Positions 4,879 through 12,500 of a stretch of 12,500 bases of DNA are shown here, in pieces. Within the stretch, counting starts at the first letter, position 1. Every line of letters begins with the position of its first letter. The translations under genes and the position numbers were made by a program. The notes beneath the pieces were generated by a model. That model ran no database searches and had not been told where the DNA came from. It saw nothing but the letters and a program-made list of their open reading frames with translations. The stretch comes from Theodoxus fluviatilis (Eukaryota > Mollusca > Gastropoda > Cycloneritida > Neritidae): positions 32,501 to 45,000 of the forward strand of contig JAWQFJ010028276.1 of NCBI GenBank assembly GCA_034096865.1, given 5' to 3'.

Positions 4879-7800
4879 ATGGAAAGCGAAGAGGGTTATG
4901 TATCGACTTCAGAGCCACGGGCCGGTGACAATGAGAGGAGTACTTCTGACGATTGGCCCGTTTTCACCTCTCATGCAGATTTAGTAAAAGAGGAGTCTCA
5001 ACAGTCGCCAGAAGACTTACAACGACCCGCCATTTCACAACGCCAACGTCAAACTAATGAAGCAGGCCAGGTTCAACAAAGAGACCATCCCTCTTCCACC
5101 GATAACGCAGCGAAGGGTTCAGACAACGTTTCCGTTGCCACTGGTGGTCACTCCATTGAACGATCACGCGCTGGAGCCAGGTCCTCGCTCGCTGCCGGCT
5201 CCAATAAGACTCACTCCTCCTTGTCTTCTCAGCGTAAATCAGCGCAATCTCAGGCGACCGCTCTCGAAATTGCGCGTGACGCCGCAGCAAGAGTAGCTGA
5301 AATGCAACAACAACAAAATGTTCTCCACCATCAAATGGAGCTCGAACAATGCCAGCTAAGACAACAGGAAAGACAAAGAAAGCTAAGGGAAGAAGTGGAG
5401 CAGGCTCGGCGAAAGGAGGAGGAAAGGCAAAGGAAATTAAAGGAAGAAATCGAGAAGGATGAGCGTGAAATTGAACAGACAAAGAAACGACATGAAACGG
5501 AGAGACAATTAAGCCAGCTGAAAGTGGAGGAAGAGAGGGTGAAGATACAGGCGGAACTGGACGCAGCGAATACTGCATTAATGATTCTTGAAGACGATGC
5601 ACAGAGCCAAGAAGTGGAATCGACCCTCGGTTCATTACAAAAGGTGAACCCTGTTTACGATCTCTACATGAGGCGGCAAGACGATTACACAGCCACCTCA
5701 GCTAACGTTGCAGTACCCACTCACGGACACTATGAAGGCACCGACTACGATGAGCGGCGAGCGCCACGGTTCAACGAAAACACGAGGGTGAACCTGCCTG
5801 CCCAAGCAAACGCCGCTGTTAATGTTGAGAGACACGTGCCGAGATTTGGGACAGGAACCAGGGCCCAACAGTTCGAGGCAGACTCAGCTCGTCAGACTGA
5901 CTTGAATCGCCCAATTGTAGTTCATAACCCTCCGAACCACCGTGATGATGAGCACAAAATGCGTAACCAACGGGTTGACGACAATATACAGCAGGCTGAG
6001 GGATACCATGGCCCCGTCTCCAGTTCGCGTGAGTATAGCCTCGTACAGCACCCGCGCAACACGCTCTACATTCCTTCGATGCACCAGGTGCCACACGTTA
6101 AGAAGAGCGAAAGACTGAACGTCGAGGCTGCTCCATTCGTGTCACAGACTGCCATGGGTTGCTGTCCGCCATCACTGACGCAACCTTATGAAAGTACCCA
6201 GCGGTATCCTCCCTCATACTGCAGCCACCATGACAGCAATACCTTTTCCAGCGCACCACGCGATGACAACCTGGCGAAGTCGATTGCCGACGCTCTAACT
6301 ATCGCCAGGCTCCCAGTGCCCAAGCCTCCGATCTTTAAGGGTGATCCGCTGCAGTACCCGGCCTGGATTGCAGCCTTTTCTCATCTGGTGAGAAATGAGG
6401 CCGTGGACGTCAAGGACAAGATGTTGATTCTCCGTGATTTCATTGATGGTCCGGCTAAGACGGCCGTGGGCGATCTGTATTACGACCTTGGCGAAGAATC
6501 CTACAACAGCGCGCTGGAGATCCTGAAGAGGCGGTTTGGGGAGCATTATGCTATCGCTGAGGCCATGAAAGATAAACTGACAGCCTGGCCGGACGTGAAG
6601 AATAAGGACGTCAGCTCCCTGAGAGATTTCGCCGACTACGTCAGACAGTGTCACACAATGTCTAAGAGGGTGACAGGGCTGGGCATTCTCGAGGACCCTG
6701 GTCAAATCAGAAGTCTGGCCCGCAAGCTGCCCGACGTACTCTGCATTGCATGGGGACGGCGGGTGTCTGATCACAAGGAGCTACACGGAGCTTACCCGCC
6801 ATTGGCCGCCTTTGTTAAGTTCTTGGAAAAGCAGAGCGATGCCTTGAAAGAAGCCGACCTGTTGTCCAAGGCGAAGAAACCTTCTGGTGGCGATAATCGA
6901 ATCGCTTACAAGGACAAGCATGGCCAAACTTTCGTCACGTCCGAGGTCAGCGGCGGGCAGAATGTCTCGCATCCGGTGACGAGCAACGTCTCTGGATTTC
7001 AACCTGAACAGCAGGCATCCGACTACAGAGGAAAATGCTTGTTCTGTGAAAACAGCCATTTCACTGTGGACTGCGCGAAGCTAGCCAAGAAGCCATTTGA
7101 AGAGAGGAAGGAGTTTGCCAAGAAGAAACGGCTGTGCTTCAAATGTTTGAAAGGCTTCCATGCCGCCAAAGGCTGCTTCTCCAAAGTTGTGTGTGGGACG
7201 TGTAAAGCAAAGCACGCGACCATAATGCATGATCCCAACTACACACCCAAACAACAGCCCCTTCACAGACGGAGTGGAGATCAAGAGGCAGCAGAAGTCA
7301 AAACGCTGCACGGTTCACACTATGAGAGGAATCCTGCCTCCAGCTCAACGGTGTCGAACCACATGGTGGGGCAGCACGTCGAGGCTCGTTTATACTCTCT
7401 GTACATGCCCGTGTACGTGTCCTCCAAAGAAGAGCCTGAAAACGAGGTACTGGTCTACGCTATGCTGGACACTATGAGTGACACGTCCTTCATCATCGAG
7501 CCGGTGATGGAGAAGCTCAACCTGAACACTCGAGAGTCGCTCTTGACGCTGAGAACGCTGACGTCAGACAGAGCAAGCATCGAATGCAAATCCTGCACTG
7601 ACCTCTGCGTGCGAGCCTTCGATTCCAATGAGACCATCGAGATTCCCATGGCCTATTCCCAGAGAGAACTTTGTGTTGACAAAGGGCAGATCCCTACACG
7701 CCAGACGGTCGACTCCATTCCCCATCTACAACATCTGAGCTCGCACTTTCACGACTTGTACGACGCCCCCATAGGTCTTTTGTTGGGCGTAAACGTGTCT

Positions 7801-10800
7801 GAAGCATTGCGCCCCCTTGAAGTCGAGTGTGGCGAACCTGGTCAACCGTATGCCCAGCGAACTCGTCTGGGTTGGGGAGTTGTCGGGGAAATGAAGGTGA
7901 CGAGGCCTACGACAGTAAGCACTGATGCTCGAACACTGCCTGCCAAAAACGGAGCACTGTGCTTTAGAACGAAGGACCGCACTAACGAACAGTTGATCGC
8001 GTCGATGGAGCGTGATTTTGCGTGTCCCGAGGCTGATGAAAACCCAACCTCCCAAGAAGACCTTAAGTTCGTCCAGATTCTCTCTGAGGGAATCAGGGTG
8101 AATGAAGAAGGGCACTATCAGATGCCATTGCCATTCAAGGACGGAGAACCCTGTCTGCCACATAATCGACGCCTGGCTCTGCGAAGACTGACTAGCCTGA
8201 GGCAGAAGTTCGTGTCAAACCCAGAGCACTTTCGACTCTACAGGGAGTTTGTACAACAGATGCTGGAACGACGTGACGCAGAGCAAGTTAACGATGATGA
8301 CGTCACACCTGGCAGTGTCTGGTACATTCCCCACCATGGCGTATACAACCCCAACAAGCCTGGGAAAGTGCGGGTTGTTTTTGACTGTGCAGCGAAATGC
8401 CAGGGCGCATCTCTCAATGACTTTCTGCTTTGCGGACCTGACTTGATGAACTCCCTTGTGGGAGTGCTCTGCCGATTCCGTCTCCATCCTGTGGCTGTTT
8501 CATGTGACGTCGAGCGCATGTTCCACCAGTTTCACGTCGCCCCTCAGCATCGCAACTACCTCAGGTTCCTGTGGTGGCCCAACGATGACTTGAATGAAGC
8601 GCCAGTAGACTATCGGATGCGGGTGCACCTCTTTGGAGCCGCTTCTTCGCCAGGCTGTGCAAATTTTGCACTGAAAAGGCTAGCCAGCGACAACCAACAA
8701 ACCAACCCAGAAGCCTCCAGATTCATTCAGAACGACTTCTATGTCGATGACGGGCTGAGCTCTCGCGAGAAGGAAGTTGACGCTGTCGAGTTGCTCAAGG
8801 GAGCGAGAGCAATCTGTGAAAAGGGAAACTTGAGACTGCATAAGATTGCGTCCAACAGCAGCCAGGTGTTGTCTGCCTTTCCCGAATCTGACATCGTGAA
8901 TTTGAAAGGAGCTGGCGAGCAAGGGGAGAAGAGTGAAAGCTCGATTGAGAGGGCGCTGGGAATCAGATGGAACTTGGGCGCTGACACGCTTCATTTCCTG
9001 CACGTGGCGAAAGATATGCCGACCACGAAGCGAGGGGTACTGTCTACCGTGGCGTCGATTTTTGACCCCTTGGGTTTGGTATCGCCAATCATCTTGAAGG
9101 GACGCCAGATCCTGCAGGAAGCTTGTAGAGAGGGCATTGGCTGGGATGAACAGCTTCCCAAAGCGCTGCTTGAGCAATGGAACGCATGGCTGATCGACCT
9201 CAAGGCGCTGTCCTCGATACAGATTCCCAGATGCTATTTCACTGACGCTGCTCTCCCCTGGAAGACGATTGAGTTCCACCATTTCGCAGACGCCTCAAAT
9301 AAAGGCTATGGGGAGTGCTCGTATCTCAGACTCGTAGACAACCACGGAAACGCTCACAGCTCACTTGTCATGGCAAAATCTAAGGTCACGCCTGTCAAAG
9401 CGGTTACCATACCCAGACTTGAGCTCCAAGCGGCGGTACTGGCAGTGAAGATCGCCCGCTTCCTTGACAAAGAGTTCAGGCATCTGCAAGCTCCTCATCA
9501 TTTCTGGACAGACTCACGCGTGGTCTTGGGCTACATCTACAATGAGACGAAGCGATTCCATGTGTTTGTGGCCAACCGTCTTCAGCAGATAAGAGAGTTC
9601 AGCCAGCCACAGCAGTGGAACCATGTTGCCACGGAACTGAACCCAGCTGACCACGCGTCAAGAGGTCTGAAGGTTGAAGAGATCATGAACTCCAACTGGC
9701 TGTCAGGACCAGAATTCTTGCGAAAGAATACTATCGAGTACAGCCCCCCAAACGTCTCCATTGACGACAATGACAAGGAAGTGAAGGCATTTAAGGTGCA
9801 CGCAGCCCCTGAAGAAAGAAATGACGTCGAGAAATTGATCAAGAGGTTCTCCACGCTGGAAGGTCTGTTGCGCGTTGTGGCGTGCATTATGACTTGGCTG
9901 CATCGTACCAGAAAGACGAAGTCTCAGCCACAAGCCTTGACCACCACCCCTCTCGAAGACAGAGAGTCAGCCTTTAAGAGAGTACTCAGAAGTCTGCAGC
10001 TTGCTCACTATACAAGGCAGACTCACTCAAACCACCCTGAGCTAAGACAGCTTGATCCTTACACTGACGAGGAGGGAATGCTGAGGGTCGGGGGTCGCCT
10101 GTCGCGCTCGGCAGAAGAACGCCGAGTGAAGAACCCTCTGATAGTACCCGGCACAAGTCACTTGGCAGTGCTACTGACGAGACATCACCACAGGAAGGTG
10201 GGGCATCAGGGACGCACCACAACAATTGGCGCCCTACAATCAAACGGCTTGTGGATTTGTGGGGCCAGGAAGGTAGTCTCAGCTGTGATTCGCACTTGCG
10301 TGCATTGTGCCAGACTGCGGGGTAAACCTGTCGAACAGAAAATGGCCGACCTCCCTCCTGATAGGACCGAAACGTTCCCGCCTTTCACGAACACTGGCCT
10401 TGACTGCTTTGGGCCGTTCCTCGTCAAGCACGGAAGATCAGAGGCGAAACGCTATGGCCTGATATTCACTTGTCTGGTCTCACGGGCAGTTCATCTCGAG
10501 GTCTTGGAGGACATGACCACTGACGCCTTCATCTGTGGCCTCAGGAGATTCATCGCCATTCGTGGCAACGTCAGACTGATACGTTGCGACCGAGGCACCA
10601 GCTTTGTTGGGGCAGCTAGAGAATTGAACAAAGCACGGCGGGAGATGAATGAAAGCAAGATCATAGAGCAAATGGTCGAACGCAACTGCAACTTCGTCTT
10701 CAATCCTCCCTCCGCCAGTCACTTCGGCGGTGCATGGGAACGCATGATTGGCACTGTACGCCAGGTCTTCTCTGGGCTGTTACAAGAGTACGGCAGTCGA

Positions 10801-11331
10801 CTCACGTCAGACACACTGTCGACACTGTTCCATGAAGTTGCCGGGATTGTTAACAACAGACCACTCTGCGTGAACCAGCTGGAAGACCCGACCTCCTGCG
10901 AACCTTTAACGCCCAACCACCTCCTTACTCTGAAGCCTGAGCCAATCTTCCCACCACCGGGAAGTTTTCAGAAGGAAGACCTCTACTCTAGGAAACGATG
11001 GAGGCGCGTGCAATACATGGTCGAGCAGTTTTGGAGCAGGTGGAAGAAAGAGTACCTGCCCACATTGCAACCGCGCAGAAAATGGTATGCCCAGAAAGAC
11101 TCTATCAAGCCGGGCGTGATGGTCTTGCTGTCCGAGGAAGGATCGCCGCGAGGTACCTGGAAGATGGCTCGAGTCGAGCAAACTTACCCCAGCGATGATG
11201 GCCTTGTGCGGTCCGTGAAGCTGAGGCTGGCCACCGTTCAGAAGGACAAAGGAAAGCTGGTGGCGCAGACCACATACGTGGACAGGCCTGTCCACAAGCT
11301 GATACCGCTATACCTCAGCGAAGAGCAGTAG
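4879..11331 (+). CDS. BEL/Pao Gag-Pol polyprotein, 2,150 aa, intact
   Basis: This one frame makes all proteins needed for retrotransposition. I chose the ATG at 4879 because it is the first in frame and has a good context (AACATGG); the frame is open upstream to a TTG at 4843. In order: charged N-terminus; Glu/Gln/Arg-rich coiled coil about 125-240; low-complexity linker 240-470; DUF1759-like Gag core about 476-630 (PKPPIFKGD); three zinc knuckles starting at C720 (CX2CX3HX4C), C753 (CX2CX4HX4C) and C772; aspartic protease at D864 (LDTMSDTSF); DUF1758-like end with LGWGVVG near 1000; RT from about 1148 with D1210 and YVDD at 1288-1291; Peptidase_A17-like region near 1385 (SIFDPLGLVSP); RNase H with D1471, E1515, D1545 and D1591; integrase zinc site (HHH at 1769-1771, H1776, C1807, C1810); catalytic D1842, D1904 and E1954 with 49 residues between the last two; DUF5641-like C-terminus 2034-2150. 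There is no internal stop or frameshift. The M after DT in the protease, where G is usual, is the only odd catalytic-loop residue. Confidence 0.97.
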   Translation: MESEEGYVSTSEPRAGDNERSTSDDWPVFTSHADLVKEESQQSPEDLQRPAISQRQRQTNEAGQVQQRDHPSSTDNAAKGSDNVSVATGGHSIERSRAGARSSLAAGSNKTHSSLSSQRKSAQSQATALEIARDAAARVAEMQQQQNVLHHQMELEQCQLRQQERQRKLREEVEQARRKEEERQRKLKEEIEKDEREIEQTKKRHETERQLSQLKVEEERVKIQAELDAANTALMILEDDAQSQEVESTLGSLQKVNPVYDLYMRRQDDYTATSANVAVPTHGHYEGTDYDERRAPRFNENTRVNLPAQANAAVNVERHVPRFGTGTRAQQFEADSARQTDLNRPIVVHNPPNHRDDEHKMRNQRVDDNIQQAEGYHGPVSSSREYSLVQHPRNTLYIPSMHQVPHVKKSERLNVEAAPFVSQTAMGCCPPSLTQPYESTQRYPPSYCSHHDSNTFSSAPRDDNLAKSIADALTIARLPVPKPPIFKGDPLQYPAWIAAFSHLVRNEAVDVKDKMLILRDFIDGPAKTAVGDLYYDLGEESYNSALEILKRRFGEHYAIAEAMKDKLTAWPDVKNKDVSSLRDFADYVRQCHTMSKRVTGLGILEDPGQIRSLARKLPDVLCIAWGRRVSDHKELHGAYPPLAAFVKFLEKQSDALKEADLLSKAKKPSGGDNRIAYKDKHGQTFVTSEVSGGQNVSHPVTSNVSGFQPEQQASDYRGKCLFCENSHFTVDCAKLAKKPFEERKEFAKKKRLCFKCLKGFHAAKGCFSKVVCGTCKAKHATIMHDPNYTPKQQPLHRRSGDQEAAEVKTLHGSHYERNPASSSTVSNHMVGQHVEARLYSLYMPVYVSSKEEPENEVLVYAMLDTMSDTSFIIEPVMEKLNLNTRESLLTLRTLTSDRASIECKSCTDLCVRAFDSNETIEIPMAYSQRELCVDKGQIPTRQTVDSIPHLQHLSSHFHDLYDAPIGLLLGVNVSEALRPLEVECGEPGQPYAQRTRLGWGVVGEMKVTRPTTVSTDARTLPAKNGALCFRTKDRTNEQLIASMERDFACPEADENPTSQEDLKFVQILSEGIRVNEEGHYQMPLPFKDGEPCLPHNRRLALRRLTSLRQKFVSNPEHFRLYREFVQQMLERRDAEQVNDDDVTPGSVWYIPHHGVYNPNKPGKVRVVFDCAAKCQGASLNDFLLCGPDLMNSLVGVLCRFRLHPVAVSCDVERMFHQFHVAPQHRNYLRFLWWPNDDLNEAPVDYRMRVHLFGAASSPGCANFALKRLASDNQQTNPEASRFIQNDFYVDDGLSSREKEVDAVELLKGARAICEKGNLRLHKIASNSSQVLSAFPESDIVNLKGAGEQGEKSESSIERALGIRWNLGADTLHFLHVAKDMPTTKRGVLSTVASIFDPLGLVSPIILKGRQILQEACREGIGWDEQLPKALLEQWNAWLIDLKALSSIQIPRCYFTDAALPWKTIEFHHFADASNKGYGECSYLRLVDNHGNAHSSLVMAKSKVTPVKAVTIPRLELQAAVLAVKIARFLDKEFRHLQAPHHFWTDSRVVLGYIYNETKRFHVFVANRLQQIREFSQPQQWNHVATELNPADHASRGLKVEEIMNSNWLSGPEFLRKNTIEYSPPNVSIDDNDKEVKAFKVHAAPEERNDVEKLIKRFSTLEGLLRVVACIMTWLHRTRKTKSQPQALTTTPLEDRESAFKRVLRSLQLAHYTRQTHSNHPELRQLDPYTDEEGMLRVGGRLSRSAEERRVKNPLIVPGTSHLAVLLTRHHHRKVGHQGRTTTIGALQSNGLWICGARKVVSAVIRTCVHCARLRGKPVEQKMADLPPDRTETFPPFTNTGLDCFGPFLVKHGRSEAKRYGLIFTCLVSRAVHLEVLEDMTTDAFICGLRRFIAIRGNVRLIRCDRGTSFVGAARELNKARREMNESKIIEQMVERNCNFVFNPPSASHFGGAWERMIGTVRQVFSGLLQEYGSRLTSDTLSTLFHEVAGIVNNRPLCVNQLEDPTSCEPLTPNHLLTLKPEPIFPPPGSFQKEDLYSRKRWRRVQYMVEQFWSRWKKEYLPTLQPRRKWYAQKDSIKPGVMVLLSEEGSPRGTWKMARVEQTYPSDDGLVRSVKLRLATVQKDKGKLVAQTTYVDRPVHKLIPLYLSEEQ

Positions 11332-11444
11332 ACCACCCAGGAGAGACTTGGGGATACAATGGGATTGACTGTGTTACGTATCATGTCCTTTAAGATGTGT
11401 ACTCTTAGCGAGATTTGAAGCTGCAGCGCAGCTTCGGCCGGGAG
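11332..11444 (+). other. BEL 3' internal tail: hairpin and polypurine tract
   Basis: 113 bp from the stop to the 3' LTR with no further frame. GAAGCTGC (11417-11424) and GCAGCTTC (11428-11435) form a perfect 8-bp stem with loop AGC. The following GGCCGGGAG (11436-11444) touches the LTR and is the only candidate polypurine tract, the RNA primer for plus-strand DNA. It is short and includes two C. Confidence 0.65.
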
Positions 11445-11535
11445 TGTTCTTGCCTTCATAAGGGCAAGATAGTATTTTGTCTTAATCTTTTCGTTCCTTT
11501 TTTTTGCACCCTTTATTCATCATCCCTTTATTCAT

Positions 11536-11537
<2 letters not shown>

Positions 11538-11614
<77 letters not shown>
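11538..11614. repeat. (TC)n microsatellite inside the 3' LTR
   Basis: A pure TC run of 77 nt, 36 nt longer than in the 5' LTR copy. Cloning or assembly slippage could also contribute to the difference. Confidence 0.97.
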
Positions 11615-11618
<4 letters not shown>

Positions 11619-12157
11619 ATTTTCTTTCTCCTCTCTTATTCTCTCTTTCTTTACGCCAGCCTGTGGTGGGAGTTCTGGTTACGCCGGCGATCAGTATTCC
11701 CTTCATGAGCACTTGTCTTCTTCTTCCCCTTCTCCCTCTCATTCCTACCTCTTGACCTCATGTATGCATGCATCACACACGTTTATTGTTTGTCATTTTC
11801 TTGTTTCCGTTGTATATTTCTTTCAGTGACGTGCGTTTATGACGTCATTGTTATCTTGAAGCAGGATCTGGGTTTTAGACAAGATGAGAGCTCAGAAAGG
11901 AACAGAAATCGACACAAGGGTTGTATATTCAATATTGTTCTATTACTAAGGGACCTAAGCGGTAATAGTTGTTACCAGGACATATGTAAGTAGTTTGTGC
12001 CACGTTTCGGCATGGCTTTCGCTGTCATAGAAATGCAGTACGTTCTGTTGTTAATTCTGCTTTGCGCGCTGGCCGTTATGACCCAAGGTGAAAAAAAATG
12101 GATTATGATTCACGCAAAGGTTAACGGGCCCAGATGCTGAACGTGAATTGATGCAAC

Positions 12158-12163
12158 ATTAAA
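12158..12163 (+). promoter_or_regulatory. Candidate poly(A) signal of the BEL transcript
   Basis: ATTAAA is the common single-base variant of AATAAA and lies 91 bp before the end of the 3' LTR, so R/U5 would follow it. The same word is in the 5' LTR at 4698-4703. I saw no AATAAA in the LTR. The assignment is tentative because no transcript end can be seen. Confidence 0.4.
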
Positions 12164-12254
12164 TGAAGATCTACCGTACCGAATTGTCCTGCGTCATAAC
12201 AGCCTGCTAAGAAGGAAGAAGGAGGTCGGTCCCACATTTACCGTCGCGATCACA

Positions 12255-12500
12255 ACTAGTATCATTTTCCTCTGCTTTGTATCTACTCTGTTCTAGAGAA
12301 ATACACCTCCACTCTGTCTATGCACTAGTACCATGTTCTTCTGCTTTGTATCTACTCTGTTCTAGAGGAATACACTCCACTCTCTGTCTATCCACTAGTA
12401 TCATTTTCCTCTGCTTTGTATCTACTCTGTTCTAGAGGAACACACCTCCACTCTCTGTCTATCCACTAGTATCATGTTCCTCTGCTTTGTATCTACTCTG
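12255..12500. repeat. 69-71 bp tandem satellite, block 3, running off the right edge
   Basis: The array resumes after the BEL element. The ACTAG landmark is at 12255 (joined to the LTR), 12324, 12394 and 12465, giving periods of 69, 70 and 71. One unit reads TGCACTAGTACC instead of TCCACTAGTATC. The array continues past base 12500, so its size is unknown. Confidence 0.95.

Larger units (their letters stand above)
4023..12254 (+). mobile_element. Full-length BEL/Pao LTR retrotransposon, structurally intact
   Basis: The element is 8,232 bp: 5' LTR (4023-4794), leader (4795-4878), one Gag-Pol frame (4879-11331), a 113-bp tail with a hairpin and short purine tract, and 3' LTR (11445-12254). LTRs begin TGTT and end CACA. 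The order Gag, protease, RT, RNase H, integrase and the DUF1759-like, Peptidase_A17-like and DUF5641-like segments identify BEL/Pao rather than Gypsy or Copia. There is no env-like frame. Near-identical LTRs and an unbroken frame point to very recent integration. It sits inside the satellite, so it is younger than that part of the array. Confidence 0.96.
11445..12254 (+). repeat. 3' LTR of the BEL element
   Basis: 810 bp, TGTTCTTGCC to GCGATCACA, with no substitution found against the 5' LTR. All of the 38-bp length difference lies in one T run, the TC array and one A run. It is followed directly by ACTAGTATC of the satellite. Confidence 0.96.

Noticed and set aside
5054..5635. 193-codon minus-strand frame inside Gag, and other antisense frames under the polyprotein
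   Set aside because: They are shadows of the strongly supported plus-strand Gag-Pol frame. Their composition mirrors the charged coiled coil, and no independent start context or motif is seen.
11332..11444. Possible env or accessory gene after Gag-Pol
   Set aside because: Only 113 bp lie between the stop codon and the 3' LTR, with no open frame, so this is a BEL element without an envelope gene.

Overview
The window is non-coding, repeat-rich animal DNA. Everything I can assign a function to belongs to retroelements. The evidence for an animal is a complete BEL/Pao LTR retrotransposon (a superfamily known from metazoans), a Penelope-like element (PLE) remnant carrying a GIY-YIG endonuclease, and dense simple-sequence repeats. 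An invertebrate, perhaps a lophotrochozoan such as a mollusc, is my guess; no host gene is present to test it. I see no host protein gene, tRNA, rRNA or CRISPR array.

Layout. 1-271: a 28-bp C/G-rich minisatellite that runs off the left edge. 272-1067: unassigned sequence with one 35-bp duplication and two good 5' splice-donor matches. 1068-1802: a block of low-complexity DNA (degenerate CA-rich, then a TCTCC pentanucleotide array, an impure TC array, and CA/CG). 1889-1975: a second minisatellite whose 35-bp unit is the first unit plus 7 bp. 1976-2281: unassigned. 2282-2783, 3734-4022 and 12255-12500: three pieces of one 69-71 bp tandem satellite. Two retroelements split the array.

The first insertion (2784-3733, minus strand) is a 5'-truncated PLE. 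It keeps only the C-terminal GIY-YIG endonuclease, broken by one in-frame stop, and a 3' UTR with a hammerhead-like core motif. It is flanked by a 9-bp direct repeat. The second (4023-12254, plus strand, 8,232 bp) is a full-length BEL/Pao element. It has LTRs of 772 and 810 bp in which I found no base substitutions, only length changes in repeats, and one uninterrupted 2,150-residue Gag-Pol reading frame with every expected catalytic residue visible. It has no env-like gene. By structure it is a very recent insertion and possibly still mobile.

The Gag part (coiled coil, DUF1759-like core, three zinc knuckles) would package the RNA. The protease would mature the polyprotein, RT/RNase H would copy the RNA, and the integrase would insert the cDNA. 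The LTRs supply candidate promoter and poly(A) signals. Both insertions lie at the same CTAG position of the satellite monomer, which is the most interesting structural observation here.
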